Positions 43,401 through 52,441 of a stretch of DNA of 64,000 bases are shown here, one piece after another (the first letter of the stretch is position 1; each line of letters starts with the position of its first letter). The stretch covers positions 61,313 to 125,312 of the forward strand of contig CAZFER010000009.1 in the NCBI GenBank assembly GCA_964517495.1. The letters are read 5' to 3'. This DNA is from CAZFER01 sp964517495. GTDB taxonomy: Bacteria > Hinthialibacterota > Hinthialibacteria > Hinthialibacterales > Hinthialibacteraceae. The position numbers were made by a program, and so were the translations under genes. The notes beneath the pieces were generated by a model. The model had not been told where the DNA came from. It ran no database searches and was given only the letters and a program-made list of their open reading frames with translations.

Positions 43401-46400
43401 AATGACTTTTTGGGGAACCTGTATACCAAGTGGTTTGGCTCTTTGAAGCAATTCCAATGCTCTGGCTGTAGTCAACAGATCAAGATTATTTTGAGCGTTT
43501 CCACCCCATGACCAAAAGCCATCCGGCTTTTGTGTACTTAAAACATGTTGCACAGCGGCATCAATTTTTTCTCTTAAGACCTGAATGGGAATCTGATCGG
43601 TGTGTCCACTATATTCCGCAAATTCCAAGGCGGCAATCGCTGCCAGGCCCTTTTCGATTTGAGAGCGGCTGGAATGTGGAGGGATCACATCCGACCAGGC
43701 GGCTTGCAGGAGCGATACATCCCTTGTACCAGATAATTCAAGCCACATGCGCAGGTTGGAATAATTGGCTTTTGCGGGAAGCGATATTTCTTCAACCAGA
43801 CTTTGCTGAGCAATACCGGATGCGCCCGCCCGGATGGGAATCCCCCAGGGAGTCACATTCATTGATTCTTCAAGACCATCTTGTAATCCTTTCGCCCGGC
43901 CTTTTAAGGTCAGCTTATATTCACCCGCTTTTTCCGCTTTCAGGTTAATGGAGTGAGAATAGAGCTCCCCGGCAGCAATCGATGATGTCCATTTTGATTT
44001 CTGGGTATCCCCTTCACCGCTTTGGATAAATTCAAACTCAGCGGTTTGATCCTTTTCCGACATGTTTTTAGCGATGGCTAATCCAGTGGCTTCATCTCCT
44101 TCGGTTAGAAATGTTGGTTTTTCCAACTCAAGCCGGAAGGGTTTATCAACCACAATTTTTGTCTTGGTTTGATTAACCAATGTATCTTTTGTAACTGCTT
44201 TTGAGTTAACAACCCACGAGGTGAGATTATCGGGTAAATCAAGTTTAATAGTCGCTTTCCCATCCTCATCGGTAAGCACTGCAGGGTTGTAATAAGCGGT
44301 TTTGGTGAAGTTGGCTCGTACGATAATATTATTTTGTGCCGATTGAGCTGGTCCACCTGGTTGAAACGGTTGTCCCAGCATCGGAACGTCTCCCATAGCT
44401 ACACGTGCTCTACCTCCCATACCTCCCATCATGCCATAGCCACCATCGATACTATAAGAGGCATCAGCAAAACCAAATGTTTCCAATGAACTAATGTCCC
44501 CATTAATCCCGGAAAGACGCGCAAAATCTTTGGCCTCCTTATCAGACAATGCGGACTGAATTCCATTCTGATAAGAATACGCTTTACGATCGGCCGGTGC
44601 ATTCATAGGCCGAGATGCAGATTTAAACGCTGGTGCAAGTTTTAAAGTTTCCGCTTGCACTGCTGCACCTCTTGCTCTTCTTCTTGCCTCACCGGCAGCA
44701 GCCATTTCTTTACGCGCGAATTCCTCTCGCTCCATCAAGCGTTGCACTTCCGCTTTTTTTCGGATATCAGCCCCCGCACGTAAACCTAAATCTCTGAAAA
44801 TATCTTCATCTCTTAAGTATTCATCTTCTTCAACAAACAAATGAGCAATGAGATCCCGGTTGATTTCATGTGACACACCTTCATACGAAAAAGCGGCGGA
44901 AGACGATACGTTTGTAAAACGCCCTCGTGCAGCTTGATCGAAGAATCGATCAATTGGTGTTTGTGAGTCAGGAAAGAGAGCAAGAAAAGCGGCATCTATC
45001 AACTCTAATGAACATTCAGCCGAAACGGATTGGCCATTTTGATTTTGAGTTTGAATCACAAACTCCGCTTCATCACGAGGTGCATATTCTTCAGCATTAG
45101 CCGTTATGGAAATATCCAAGCCACGGTGAACCACAAAAGAGACATTTCGATGATAAAATTGGTTATCATCCATCACCATGATGGAGATGAGGGCTTGAGG
45201 GCTATACCGTTCATCCAATTCCCATGTGATTTCATTCTTCCCTTCTTTCAATCGCTGCAAGCGATAATCAACGACGCCTTCCCGTTCACCGGTAATCAAG
45301 CACAGATTTTCCTCCAGCCTTGAAACAACAACAAACGTTGCAGTTTCCCCTTGCTGATAACGTGACTGATCGTTGAGGATAAGAAGCTTGTTGCTATCGT
45401 TCTCATCGGATATATGCAAACGTTTTTCAGAAGTAATTTTTGTATCACGTGAATCACCCCCTTCAGCCAAAATACGATATTGCCCTCCATCCTTGCCTTT
45501 AAAAGTTAGTGTCACCGGTTTATTGGATGAGTCACTGGTGGTGACCGTTTGGCTATCAACGGTCTCAAACACTCCCTCGAAGTTTTGTTTTTGCAATGAG
45601 ACGGTTAATTCACGCCTGATGGCTGATTGTTTTTCATCGCGCTGTTTGGCAACAATTTCAACTTGAAATGGTTCATCCGCCAAATAGATGTTGCGTCCTG
45701 TATCCAGTGAAATATAAAAACCGGTATTGACCATGACCAGTGTTTTGCTTTGGCTGACCTGCCGGTTTTTTGCCATAGCCTGTATGGCAATCCGCCCTTG
45801 TTCTGGAAAATCCCATGATTCAAATTCAAACTTGACTTCGCCTTTTTTATCAGTAATCCCTTCCCGTGTTTCATTGGGAAAAGGACCAACCGCGGAATAA
45901 GTTATTGGTTCATTGGCAATGGGATTACCGGAAAAATCAGTCAAACGAATGGTTCCGCTAATTCCATCACCATAATAGTATGTTACTTGCGATGTCTCGA
46001 TCTCAAATCGCATGGCCGGTAAAGTGAAGTGTTGAACGTTGAAATTCCATGAACCGGATGGTCCATCCTTGCGGGATATCACAATACGATACGGCCCCAT
46101 TGAAGCGGCAGGATCGAGTTCGAAAGTTCCGTTCAATGAACCAAACTCATTGAGACTCACTGTGCGTTTTAATAACGGTGTACTGCGAGTATCAAGAATT
46201 GTGACATCATATTTGTGATCATCAGGAACCGTGTATCGACCATCCTTGATTTCACGTATAATGGCGCGGTAGTGAATTTTATCACCAGGCTGATAGGTCA
46301 TACGATCAGTGGTGATATGGATGCGTGGCTGTAAGGATGTGGCTACGTTTAAATTACTTATATTTAGGATATCCCCCGCCCAATGACCATCATATGAGGC

Positions 46401-48584
46401 AAACACTGACAATCGATTGGCTTCTATGGCATTTAGGTCTTTCAGATGCATGACGCCATCGCCATTTGTCTTGCCTTGGGTGATATATCGCTGCCCATCA
46501 CTGATGAAAACGTCAACATCACTGGCTGGTTTTTCCGATCGTTGATTTTCAACATAGGCAAATACTTCTTTTTTACCACCTTGAATTGCAACCGCGATAT
46601 CGGATACCAAAACCAGAGTCAGGGCTTCCAACGTTTCCGATTGCACTTTAACAATCCAGGCTCCAGCTTTATCAACAGGTATGGGCAAATCTTCATTGAT
46701 TTGGTGATAAGGTTCGTAATTTTCGGGAGTTACACTCCAAACCTGTTCAGGGGCAATAAGATTAATGTCCAGTTGCTCAATATCGCGAATAGTGTGTTGG
46801 GTTTGATGATAGGCAGCCAGATCAAGAGGATAGAGTTTGCATTCGTATGATTCAATGTTCCGTGTGGAAACGGCAATAACCGGTTTTTGATTGGTTAAAA
46901 ACACACGTTCAGTTCGCAAGGCCAGGTAGGTTTCCTTCAAACGAGCGATCTGTTCCTGTGCCGGTTGTTGATATGGACCAAACGTTACATCTTTATAAAG
47001 ATCAAGGGCTTTTTCAAATTCTTTTAACTCTTTTCGAGTCGTTTCTGCAATAGCAAAAAGTGCGTGCGAAGCTTGATTGCTGTTAGGATAGCGAGAAGCA
47101 ATTTCACGCCAGGCACGAATAGCCTCATCGAATTTTCGTATTTTCTCAAGATTAAAAGCAAGGCGCAACATGATATCAGGGATGCGCGAATCGAGTGGAT
47201 ATTGTTTTTGAAATGCTTCCCAGCGTTCACGGGCATGTTGAAACAATTGCGCAATTTCCGCGGGAATCGATTCTTTTCCGATGTCTTTTTTCTCAAACGC
47301 CGTCTTTCGTTTCCATCGCTGAAGCTCGCGTTCGGCTTGCTGTTGAGCGTTTTCCGCCTTGCGGTAACGAGTATGCACGATGGATTGTTGGGCATTGGAC
47401 CAATTTTCATCACCTGGATAATTCAGGAGGAACGACTCGAAGGCCGAAATGGCTTCTTCATATTTACCTAACTCCATCAAACAACGGGCGCTGTGATATT
47501 CGGCTTGCGCCATTTGTTTGGGCGTTGCTTGTCGCTCATACTGCTCGATTAATGTTTGATATTCATCAATGGCTTTTTGAAATTGTCTCCTATGTTGGTA
47601 GGCTCCCGCTTTATCAATAACAGCCGCAGGTACTTTCTCATGATCAGGATAAGAAGCAATAAACTCATTATGATAACGCAAGCCCAACGCCAGGTTTTTA
47701 TCATCGGAAGGTGTGGGGAAATTATAGGTTTTGGCAATATGAAACGCGGCATCGGCAATGATCTTGGGTTGATTCGATTTTTCTTTACGTGCATCCACCA
47801 ATTTCTTCCAAATTCTGCGCGCTTCAACCTGATTTCCCATCTTTAAAAAGGCTTCACCGCGATGAAAAAGAGCCGAATCCAAATACCCACCTGTTGGATA
47901 CGGATTAGGTACTTCTTCTGTATTTTCTTGTTCCGTTTCATCCTCAAATGATGTCGATTTCTTGTCAGATTCGTTTTGATAATGGTCAATCAAGGATTGA
48001 AACTGCTTTTGGGCTTCATCCCATTGGCCTTGATTAAAATGAGTCATGGCGACTTGATAAGTTGCCCTTTCCCACTGCTGATTGGGGGATAATATTTCCA
48101 ACGCCCGCTGATAAAGGGTTCTCGAACGGGCATAATCCGGATTCTCATCGTTCTTAAGTGGCTTAAAAAAGTGATCTGCGTGTTTAATGTAAATAGATGC
48201 AATTTCTGCCCGGCGTTTCTCCGATAATAATCCCTCGGCTCCGGCAGCATAAATCGCTTCCGCTTCATCATATCGTTGAAGGTTCATCAAACTGTCCGCT
48301 TTGCGGTACAAGGCTTTGACAAACCATTTCGATTCACGTGGAGTTTGGTTGCCATATTCAATGGCTTTTTCATAATCCTTTAACTGATACGCGGCGGTGG
48401 AGAGCAAATAATAAGCGTAGGATTTATCGTCTATGTCAGAGAATAGTTCCACATCCAGCTGTTGTAACACCGATTCAAACTGAAGGTTGCGAAGGTCTTC
48501 TTCCGCTTCATCGATCGAGTAGCCGACGGCCATCAGGGGACATACCAATACCACAATAAGTGAATAAAATAGTTTCTCTCGCAT
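40461..48584 (-). CDS. Giant alpha-2-macroglobulin-like protein with flanking TPR and MG modules
   Basis: 2707 residues from the ATG at 48584 (GGAGG five-six nt upstream; the frame runs on to 48668 without a site). Signal peptide 1-22. Architecture: TPR repeats about residues 25-560; a macroglobulin MG module about 575-750 (VRNIESYECKLYPLDLA, GAWIVKVQSETLEALTLVLV); further MG domains to 1260; a flexible Arg/Ala/Gly-rich region about 1265-1418, possible bait region; the A2M domain FTKTAYYNPAVLTDEDGKAT near 1428 and an alpha/alpha toroid 1630-1830. A second TPR set follows at about 2130-2450, then a second MG module 2475-2650 (NVKEANVRVYKVDLM). No CxEQ thioester motif is found where it should be (near 1630: VIPPHSSRSQIEKG). 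It probably traps or scaffolds proteins in the periplasm without covalent capture. Confidence 0.9.
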   Translation of the reverse strand: MREKLFYSLIVVLVCPLMAVGYSIDEAEEDLRNLQFESVLQQLDVELFSDIDDKSYAYYLLSTAAYQLKDYEKAIEYGNQTPRESKWFVKALYRKADSLMNLQRYDEAEAIYAAGAEGLLSEKRRAEIASIYIKHADHFFKPLKNDENPDYARSRTLYQRALEILSPNQQWERATYQVAMTHFNQGQWDEAQKQFQSLIDHYQNESDKKSTSFEDETEQENTEEVPNPYPTGGYLDSALFHRGEAFLKMGNQVEARRIWKKLVDARKEKSNQPKIIADAAFHIAKTYNFPTPSDDKNLALGLRYHNEFIASYPDHEKVPAAVIDKAGAYQHRRQFQKAIDEYQTLIEQYERQATPKQMAQAEYHSARCLMELGKYEEAISAFESFLLNYPGDENWSNAQQSIVHTRYRKAENAQQQAERELQRWKRKTAFEKKDIGKESIPAEIAQLFQHARERWEAFQKQYPLDSRIPDIMLRLAFNLEKIRKFDEAIRAWREIASRYPNSNQASHALFAIAETTRKELKEFEKALDLYKDVTFGPYQQPAQEQIARLKETYLALRTERVFLTNQKPVIAVSTRNIESYECKLYPLDLAAYHQTQHTIRDIEQLDINLIAPEQVWSVTPENYEPYHQINEDLPIPVDKAGAWIVKVQSETLEALTLVLVSDIAVAIQGGKKEVFAYVENQRSEKPASDVDVFISDGQRYITQGKTNGDGVMHLKDLNAIEANRLSVFASYDGHWAGDILNISNLNVATSLQPRIHITTDRMTYQPGDKIHYRAIIREIKDGRYTVPDDHKYDVTILDTRSTPLLKRTVSLNEFGSLNGTFELDPAASMGPYRIVISRKDGPSGSWNFNVQHFTLPAMRFEIETSQVTYYYGDGISGTIRLTDFSGNPIANEPITYSAVGPFPNETREGITDKKGEVKFEFESWDFPEQGRIAIQAMAKNRQVSQSKTLVMVNTGFYISLDTGRNIYLADEPFQVEIVAKQRDEKQSAIRRELTVSLQKQNFEGVFETVDSQTVTTSDSSNKPVTLTFKGKDGGQYRILAEGGDSRDTKITSEKRLHISDENDSNKLLILNDQSRYQQGETATFVVVSRLEENLCLITGEREGVVDYRLQRLKEGKNEITWELDERYSPQALISIMVMDDNQFYHRNVSFVVHRGLDISITANAEEYAPRDEAEFVIQTQNQNGQSVSAECSLELIDAAFLALFPDSQTPIDRFFDQAARGRFTNVSSSAAFSYEGVSHEINRDLIAHLFVEEDEYLRDEDIFRDLGLRAGADIRKKAEVQRLMEREEFARKEMAAAGEARRRARGAAVQAETLKLAPAFKSASRPMNAPADRKAYSYQNGIQSALSDKEAKDFARLSGINGDISSLETFGFADASYSIDGGYGMMGGMGGRARVAMGDVPMLGQPFQPGGPAQSAQNNIIVRANFTKTAYYNPAVLTDEDGKATIKLDLPDNLTSWVVNSKAVTKDTLVNQTKTKIVVDKPFRLELEKPTFLTEGDEATGLAIAKNMSEKDQTAEFEFIQSGEGDTQKSKWTSSIAAGELYSHSINLKAEKAGEYKLTLKGRAKGLQDGLEESMNVTPWGIPIRAGASGIAQQSLVEEISLPAKANYSNLRMWLELSGTRDVSLLQAAWSDVIPPHSSRSQIEKGLAAIAALEFAEYSGHTDQIPIQVLREKIDAAVQHVLSTQKPDGFWSWGGNAQNNLDLLTTARALELLQRAKPLGIQVPQKVIELSVSHLMERYQQTLDDSEKTRVLYAISNAQSPDFSFVNRIHRSLAQLDPFDAAWLGLTWMNMDRKEKAMEIVDQFIPYITNGKVSPTEKRSALNRIAPSGRQETIACFARLYFQLPASIHKDEVTKHLLDELVWQPLNSRMWHATSLGSRIQALASYLKSVAGEDQSFTLHVKLNGETILDKKVSQSALDYQQIEIDPQHIKAQDNRVEFTFNGQGDFRYNVVLEGWTRQDVKPQDWMDVQDRFITHVSRDYEHGYLMYDHQRINRGYGVVEGSVPGVQNTLKEVKPGDRINVKLTVRGADVLDYLVVEEHLPAGCVLVTESINGPVDHFVMKNDAFIMYLRGPQKYYHIRYQLQARYSGSYRARPTFVSPMNAPGQLYTSSSNDIIVLQEGKEPSDTYNLTPDEYFYLGEKHFNDGHYDEAIRLLTELINTYPLRPDPYLKTAKMLFKIHLNDGDPNELVRYFEIIKERDKEFEVQFDQISQLAHAYRSIGEYERAVYVYRSLLAGLFLQEGAVSGTLQEVNKYREALDYMKQLIREYPDIPSVQTAVYSAGSIIYLNVDQWAKEEAFIKSGMTKKALLADAVGMIESFLALYPTNPVADEAGYTLINLWLDQNNHEMVSRLARRFAERYSKSTYLDSFDYLTAYALFQQETYQKALEYAQKVASQEYPAPGGGLRKSDDVNTAVLMAGKILHAAGDLEKALDEYEKVKQSFSDANMSIDYLTEKGIQLDDVIMLNNNEPSKITLKSKNVKEANVRVYKVDLMTFYLLERDLEEMTNINLAGITPTYDSSHTFDKAKPFNWNESELNLPINDPGAYLVVLTGKDVAASSMLIRSNLSLEVQEDVQQGTVRVNVRVGKPPEFAKDVKVKVRGTQNDQFVSGESDLRGVFNATGIRGESIVMAQLGDQYGFYRGTKVLGAVEKQVKERLEKNQKQIEFDALGNNYDRLMQTQQRQNVRWNKVTDPTNNRLFTQQADILY

Positions 48585-48791
48585 CGTTTCCTCCATTAAT
48601 TCAGATTGATTTTTTAATTGGATATCAAATGGCTGACCTCTTATATTAAAACGTATCAGCTGGTTCACCGTTTTATGGAATGTGCATTTATTTTAGGTTA
48701 AGTCCATATTCATATACCTTACGCTGAGAGCAAATCCAGTTGATACTATTACTTTTCAGGACAAAATATCATAAATTTGTAGAGGCTTAAA

Positions 48792-49910
48792 ATGAAAATT
48801 ACCCATCTAGAAACCATTCATGTGCGGCCACGCTGGCTTTTTTTAAAAATCCACACAGATAAGGGGATAATCGGTCTTGGTGAACCCACGCTGGAAGGCC
48901 GTACCCAAACGGTTGAAACCGCTGTACATGAAATTGGACGTTATTTAATCGGCAAGGATCCCCGTGAAATTGAACGGCATTGGCAAACCATCTATCGTGG
49001 CACCTTTTACCGTGGTGGTCCGGTTCTTTCAAGTGCACTTTCCGGTGTGGAACAGGCGCTTTGGGATATAGTAGGGAAACATCTCAATATCCCTGTGTGG
49101 CAACTGTTAGGCGGTAAAGTGCGAGAAAAAGTTCGCATGTACGGCTGGGTAAAGGGTGAAGAGACTGGTGATTATATTGAGAACTTCAAATTAAGTGTGC
49201 AAGACACCCAGTTCACCGCCTTCAAGTTATGCCCGGTTCCCGCCATGCAGATGATTGAAACCCCGGAGGTGTTAGATCGAATCGTGCAGAATGTCAAAGA
49301 GGTTCGTGAAACAGCCCCCCGCCATGTCGATATCGCTCTCGATTTCCATGGACGTACCACTCCAGCGATGGCCAAACGGCTGGCTCGGTTGCTGGAACCA
49401 TTCGATCCCATGTTTTTGGAAGAGCCGGTTCTTCCCGGTGATACCGCTGCTCTTAAAACGATCAGTGAAAGCACACCTATCCCTATTGCTGCTGGAGAAC
49501 GTCTTTTCACTCGCTGGCAGTTTAATGAACTCATCGAACAACAGGCAGTTGCCATCATTCAACCAGACTTATCCCACGCGGGCGGAATTTTCGAGACTCG
49601 CAAAATCGCATCGATGGCAGAAGCGCGAAATATCGCCGTAGCACCACATTGCCCACTTGGACCAATTGCATTGGCGGCCAGCCTGCAAGTGGCGGCTTGC
49701 ACACCCAATCACCTGATCCAGGAACACCTATCGTTAGGTGAAGGCTACATAAAAGAGCCTTTTACAGTTAATGAAGGCTATATAGAGATACCACAGAAAC
49801 CCGGCTTGGGAATCGAATTGGATGATGCCGCCGTTCAGGAAAAAATTTTTGCAGGTGATTGGGAAACGCCAACCTTTAAACTAAAAGATGGATCGTTTGC
49901 GGAGTGGTAG
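48792..49910 (+). CDS. dgoD: Galactonate dehydratase-like enolase-superfamily enzyme
   Basis: 372 residues. Mandelate-racemase-type enolase: capping domain 1-120 and barrel 125-372. Metal ligands D184, E210 and E236 lie in DFHGR, LEEPV and GERLFTRW; H286 in PHCPLGPIALAAS is the acid/base typical of galactonate dehydratase, with H186 next to the first ligand. The opening MKITHLETIHVRPRWLFLKI matches E. coli DgoD nearly word for word. It should remove water from D-galactonate (or a close aldonate) to give 2-keto-3-deoxy-galactonate. The galactokinase cluster lies at 8 kb, so two galactose-related enzymes are in the window, but not in one operon. Confidence 0.9.
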   Translation: MKITHLETIHVRPRWLFLKIHTDKGIIGLGEPTLEGRTQTVETAVHEIGRYLIGKDPREIERHWQTIYRGTFYRGGPVLSSALSGVEQALWDIVGKHLNIPVWQLLGGKVREKVRMYGWVKGEETGDYIENFKLSVQDTQFTAFKLCPVPAMQMIETPEVLDRIVQNVKEVRETAPRHVDIALDFHGRTTPAMAKRLARLLEPFDPMFLEEPVLPGDTAALKTISESTPIPIAAGERLFTRWQFNELIEQQAVAIIQPDLSHAGGIFETRKIASMAEARNIAVAPHCPLGPIALAASLQVAACTPNHLIQEHLSLGEGYIKEPFTVNEGYIEIPQKPGLGIELDDAAVQEKIFAGDWETPTFKLKDGSFAEW

Positions 49911-49913
49911 ATA

Positions 49914-50072
49914 TTATTGAGTGGCATTCTTGATAGGAAGATAGGCAAATCCGCTCATTAGCCTGTCATCGCTTGGATCAATATTGGGTGGACCAAACTT
50001 TTTCTGTATTTGTTCAATCTCTTGCACATCAACGTCACCAAGTGGATTATTCGAGAGATCAATTTTCAAGCC
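49914..50072 (-). pseudogene. C-terminal fragment of a leucine-rich-repeat-like protein
   Basis: An open frame of 52 codons after a TAG reads GLKIDLSNNPLGDVDVQEI, then QKKFGPPNIDPSDDRLMSG. LKIDLSNNPL is a leucine-rich-repeat unit, and the frame ends in TAA at 49914. It overlaps the end of the SGNH gene in another frame, has no start and is best read as the stranded tail of a protein from which the SGNH gene's end was cut. Confidence 0.45.
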
Positions 50073-50760
50073 CTATTAAACAACACAGGATTTGCAAACT
50101 GGGTTTTATGATCGTTGTCCACAAACGATATCCCTTTTTATTCAAGTGCAAACCATCATCAGCAAAAATATCAAGACGGGGTTTGCCGTTTTCACCGATC
50201 ATGGGAAAATCGATATCAAAATAGGTTAAGCGGCAATCTTTTCTGTTGAAATCACGAATCAATGAATTGGCTTTCCGCATGGTTTCCACTTTTCCCCATC
50301 GTTTAATACTGGGCTTGATTGCGATAAACGCAATATGGGTATCAGGCAAGGAAGCATGGACTTTCTTAACAAAGGCTTTATAAGCATTAAGTACTTTTTC
50401 AGGCGTTTTTCCGGATGCAATATCGTTATCCCCTTCATACAAAACGATAACCCTGGGCTCGTATGGTAACACAATACGATCCACATAGTAAAGACAGTCC
50501 TCCATATGTGATCCCCCGAAGCCGCGATTAATGGTATTCCATTCCGGGAACGATTCTTTCAGATTCCACATACGAATACTGGAACTACCGACAAATAAAA
50601 TTCCTCCTTTTGGCGGAGGATTATTTTTATCCTTCTCTTCAAAGGCTTGAATGTCATCTTCCCACCTGGTGGGATCAGGATTTTCCTGTGTCAATGAAGC
50701 CGGACTAAAAACCAGAATGCAAAAAAATAAAAACATTATGATAAAATAAGATCGCACCAT
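50059..50760 (-). CDS. Secreted SGNH/GDSL-type hydrolase
   Basis: 233 residues. Signal peptide 1-23. Block I is ILFVGSSSIRMW (nucleophile Ser), block II Gly in INRGFGGSHMEDC, block III GDNDIASG (Asn), block V DDGLHLNKKGYRLW (Asp, His). This is the GDSL-esterase/lipase layout of periplasmic carbohydrate or lipid deacylases. GGAGG eight nt before ATG. The last ~12 residues (LQILCCLIGLEN) seem unlike a family C-terminus, which fits with the gene having been joined to another gene's remnant; the natural fold would end near KPSLQ. Confidence 0.85.
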   Translation of the reverse strand: MVRSYFIIMFLFFCILVFSPASLTQENPDPTRWEDDIQAFEEKDKNNPPPKGGILFVGSSSIRMWNLKESFPEWNTINRGFGGSHMEDCLYYVDRIVLPYEPRVIVLYEGDNDIASGKTPEKVLNAYKAFVKKVHASLPDTHIAFIAIKPSIKRWGKVETMRKANSLIRDFNRKDCRLTYFDIDFPMIGENGKPRLDIFADDGLHLNKKGYRLWTTIIKPSLQILCCLIGLEN

Positions 50761-50818
50761 CTATTAAACCTCCAGATGTTAAATTTATACTATCATAATC
50801 CAGCTTTATTCAATGAAT

Positions 50819-50843
50819 AAGGGCGGACAAACTGACCGCCCTT
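50819..50843 (-). terminator. Terminator of the SPFH/NfeD operon
   Basis: AAGGGCGG and CCGCCCTT form an 8-bp stem with a 9-nt loop 26 bp after the SPFH stop. The minus-strand tail is ATTCATTG, only moderately U-rich. Confidence 0.6.
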
Positions 50844-50868
50844 GGAATGAAATAACATTGAAGTCATA

Positions 50869-51882
50869 TTACTGCATATCCGGTTTGATTCCTTGAAGCA
50901 TGTCCTTTATTCCACCAAGTGAACTCAGCACTCCACTGGCTTCATAAGGCAGGTACACGATCTTGTTATCCTTACCAGAAACCATCTCTTTCAAGGCTTC
51001 AATATAACGCACCGCGATAAGGTAATTGGCAGGATCACCACCACTGGCGGATATAGAATCTGTGATTCGATTAATCGCTTCCGCCTCGGCTTCGGCGATG
51101 CGTATACGTGCCTGTGCTTCACCATCGGCTTTGAGTATTTTGGCTTGTTTATCCCCTTCCGCCCGATTAATTTCCGCTTCCCGTGCACCTTCCGCCTCTA
51201 AAATCTGAGATCTCTTTTCCCCTTCAGCAACCAGGATGGCAGCCCGGCGGTCACGTTCAGCGCGCATCTGCTTCTCCATGGCATCCTTGATGTCTTGCGG
51301 AGGATTAATATCCTGCAACTCAACCCGATTAACCTTGACTCCCCACTTGTCAGTGGCTTCATCAAGAATGGCTCGCAACCGGCTGTTTATGGTATCGCGT
51401 GAAAATAAAGTCTCATCCAGATCCAATTCGCCAATTACATTACGTAAAGTGGTTTGAGTCAATTTTTCAATAGCATCTGGAAGATTTTGGATTTCATACA
51501 CCGCCTTCATAGGATCGGTGACTTGAAAGTAAAGTAAGGCATTGATTTCAGTAACCACATTATCTTTAGTAATCACATTCTGCCTGGGAAAATCATACAC
51601 AATCTCTCGCAGGTCGATTTTTTCCTGCCGTTGAATAATACTTCGCCGCTGCCCCTGTGGCCCTTCTTCAATAAAACGCCAGTCAATGGGACGCGGCCAT
51701 TCAATGACAGGTATAATAATATTAATACCAGATTTTAAAGTACGGTGATATCGGCCTAGTCGTTCGATGACCATAGTTTCCGCCTGGCGGATAATTTTGA
51801 ATCCTTTAACCAGGAACACGATAACAAACACTGCGAATGCAATAGCGACTATCGGAATGGCATATTCAATCAGCTGGTTCAT
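50869..51882 (-). CDS. SPFH/Band 7 (stomatin/QmcA-like) membrane-scaffold protein
   Basis: 337 residues. N-terminal membrane helix (residues 8-28), then the SPFH domain (about 30-200) with ETMVIERLGRYHRTLKSGIN, ALLYFQVTDPMKAVYEI and LRNVIGELDLDETL. The C-terminal coiled coil has the alanine/glutamate-rich run AEGEKRSQILEAEGAREAEI of flotillin-like proteins. It oligomerises into membrane microdomains and regulates proteases or membrane fluidity. Its ATG overlaps the nfeD TGA by four nt. NfeD and SPFH proteins act as a pair. Confidence 0.93.
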   Translation of the reverse strand: MNQLIEYAIPIVAIAFAVFVIVFLVKGFKIIRQAETMVIERLGRYHRTLKSGINIIIPVIEWPRPIDWRFIEEGPQGQRRSIIQRQEKIDLREIVYDFPRQNVITKDNVVTEINALLYFQVTDPMKAVYEIQNLPDAIEKLTQTTLRNVIGELDLDETLFSRDTINSRLRAILDEATDKWGVKVNRVELQDINPPQDIKDAMEKQMRAERDRRAAILVAEGEKRSQILEAEGAREAEINRAEGDKQAKILKADGEAQARIRIAEAEAEAINRITDSISASGGDPANYLIAVRYIEALKEMVSGKDNKIVYLPYEASGVLSSLGGIKDMLQGIKPDMQ

Positions 51883-52340
51883 GATTCGATTCCTCTCTCC
51901 CCTTGGGGATTCACTCGCTCAACAATTAATTTCGAACCTTCCACCTGACGAACCACAACCTTACTCCCTTCCTCAATAATCGATTCATCATAAGAGACCG
52001 CTTTCCAACTTTCTCCTCCAACCTTTATACGTCCTGCATACTTTGCCGGGTCGATTTTTTGTTCCACATAACCGGATTTTCCAACCAGGGCATCCACATT
52101 GGTTTTATATTCCACTGATGCACCATAAACATATTTCAAGAAAACCGGACGCACGGCAAAGAAAACCAGCAGGTTTGAAACAATAAACACAATGGTTTGC
52201 ACGGTGACAGAATACTCAAAATAGGCGTAAAATGCGGCAAAAAAACACCCAATGGCAAACGATCCCAAAACAAATCCTGGTGTGAGGATTTCCGCTATCA
52301 GTAATCCAAAACCGATCAGCAACCATAGAACCCACATCAT
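51879..52340 (-). CDS. NfeD-family membrane protein (short form)
   Basis: 153 residues: three to four membrane helices (about residues 1-75) followed by a C-terminal OB-fold (VDALVGKSGYVEQKI, then YAGRIKVGGESWKAVSYDE). It lacks the ClpP-like protease domain of long NfeD, so it is the short type that pairs with an SPFH protein. AGGAGG then TGGG precedes ATG. The four-base overlap with the SPFH gene indicates coupled translation. Confidence 0.92.
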   Translation of the reverse strand: MMWVLWLLIGFGLLIAEILTPGFVLGSFAIGCFFAAFYAYFEYSVTVQTIVFIVSNLLVFFAVRPVFLKYVYGASVEYKTNVDALVGKSGYVEQKIDPAKYAGRIKVGGESWKAVSYDESIIEEGSKVVVRQVEGSKLIVERVNPQGERGIES

Positions 52341-52441
52341 CCCACCTCCTTTCTATGAGCATTCCCATCTCAAACGTCTTTCACTCCATCTTTCATAACG
52401 AATAACAAGGCTAAAAATCACGCATAATTTTTACTCTTATT

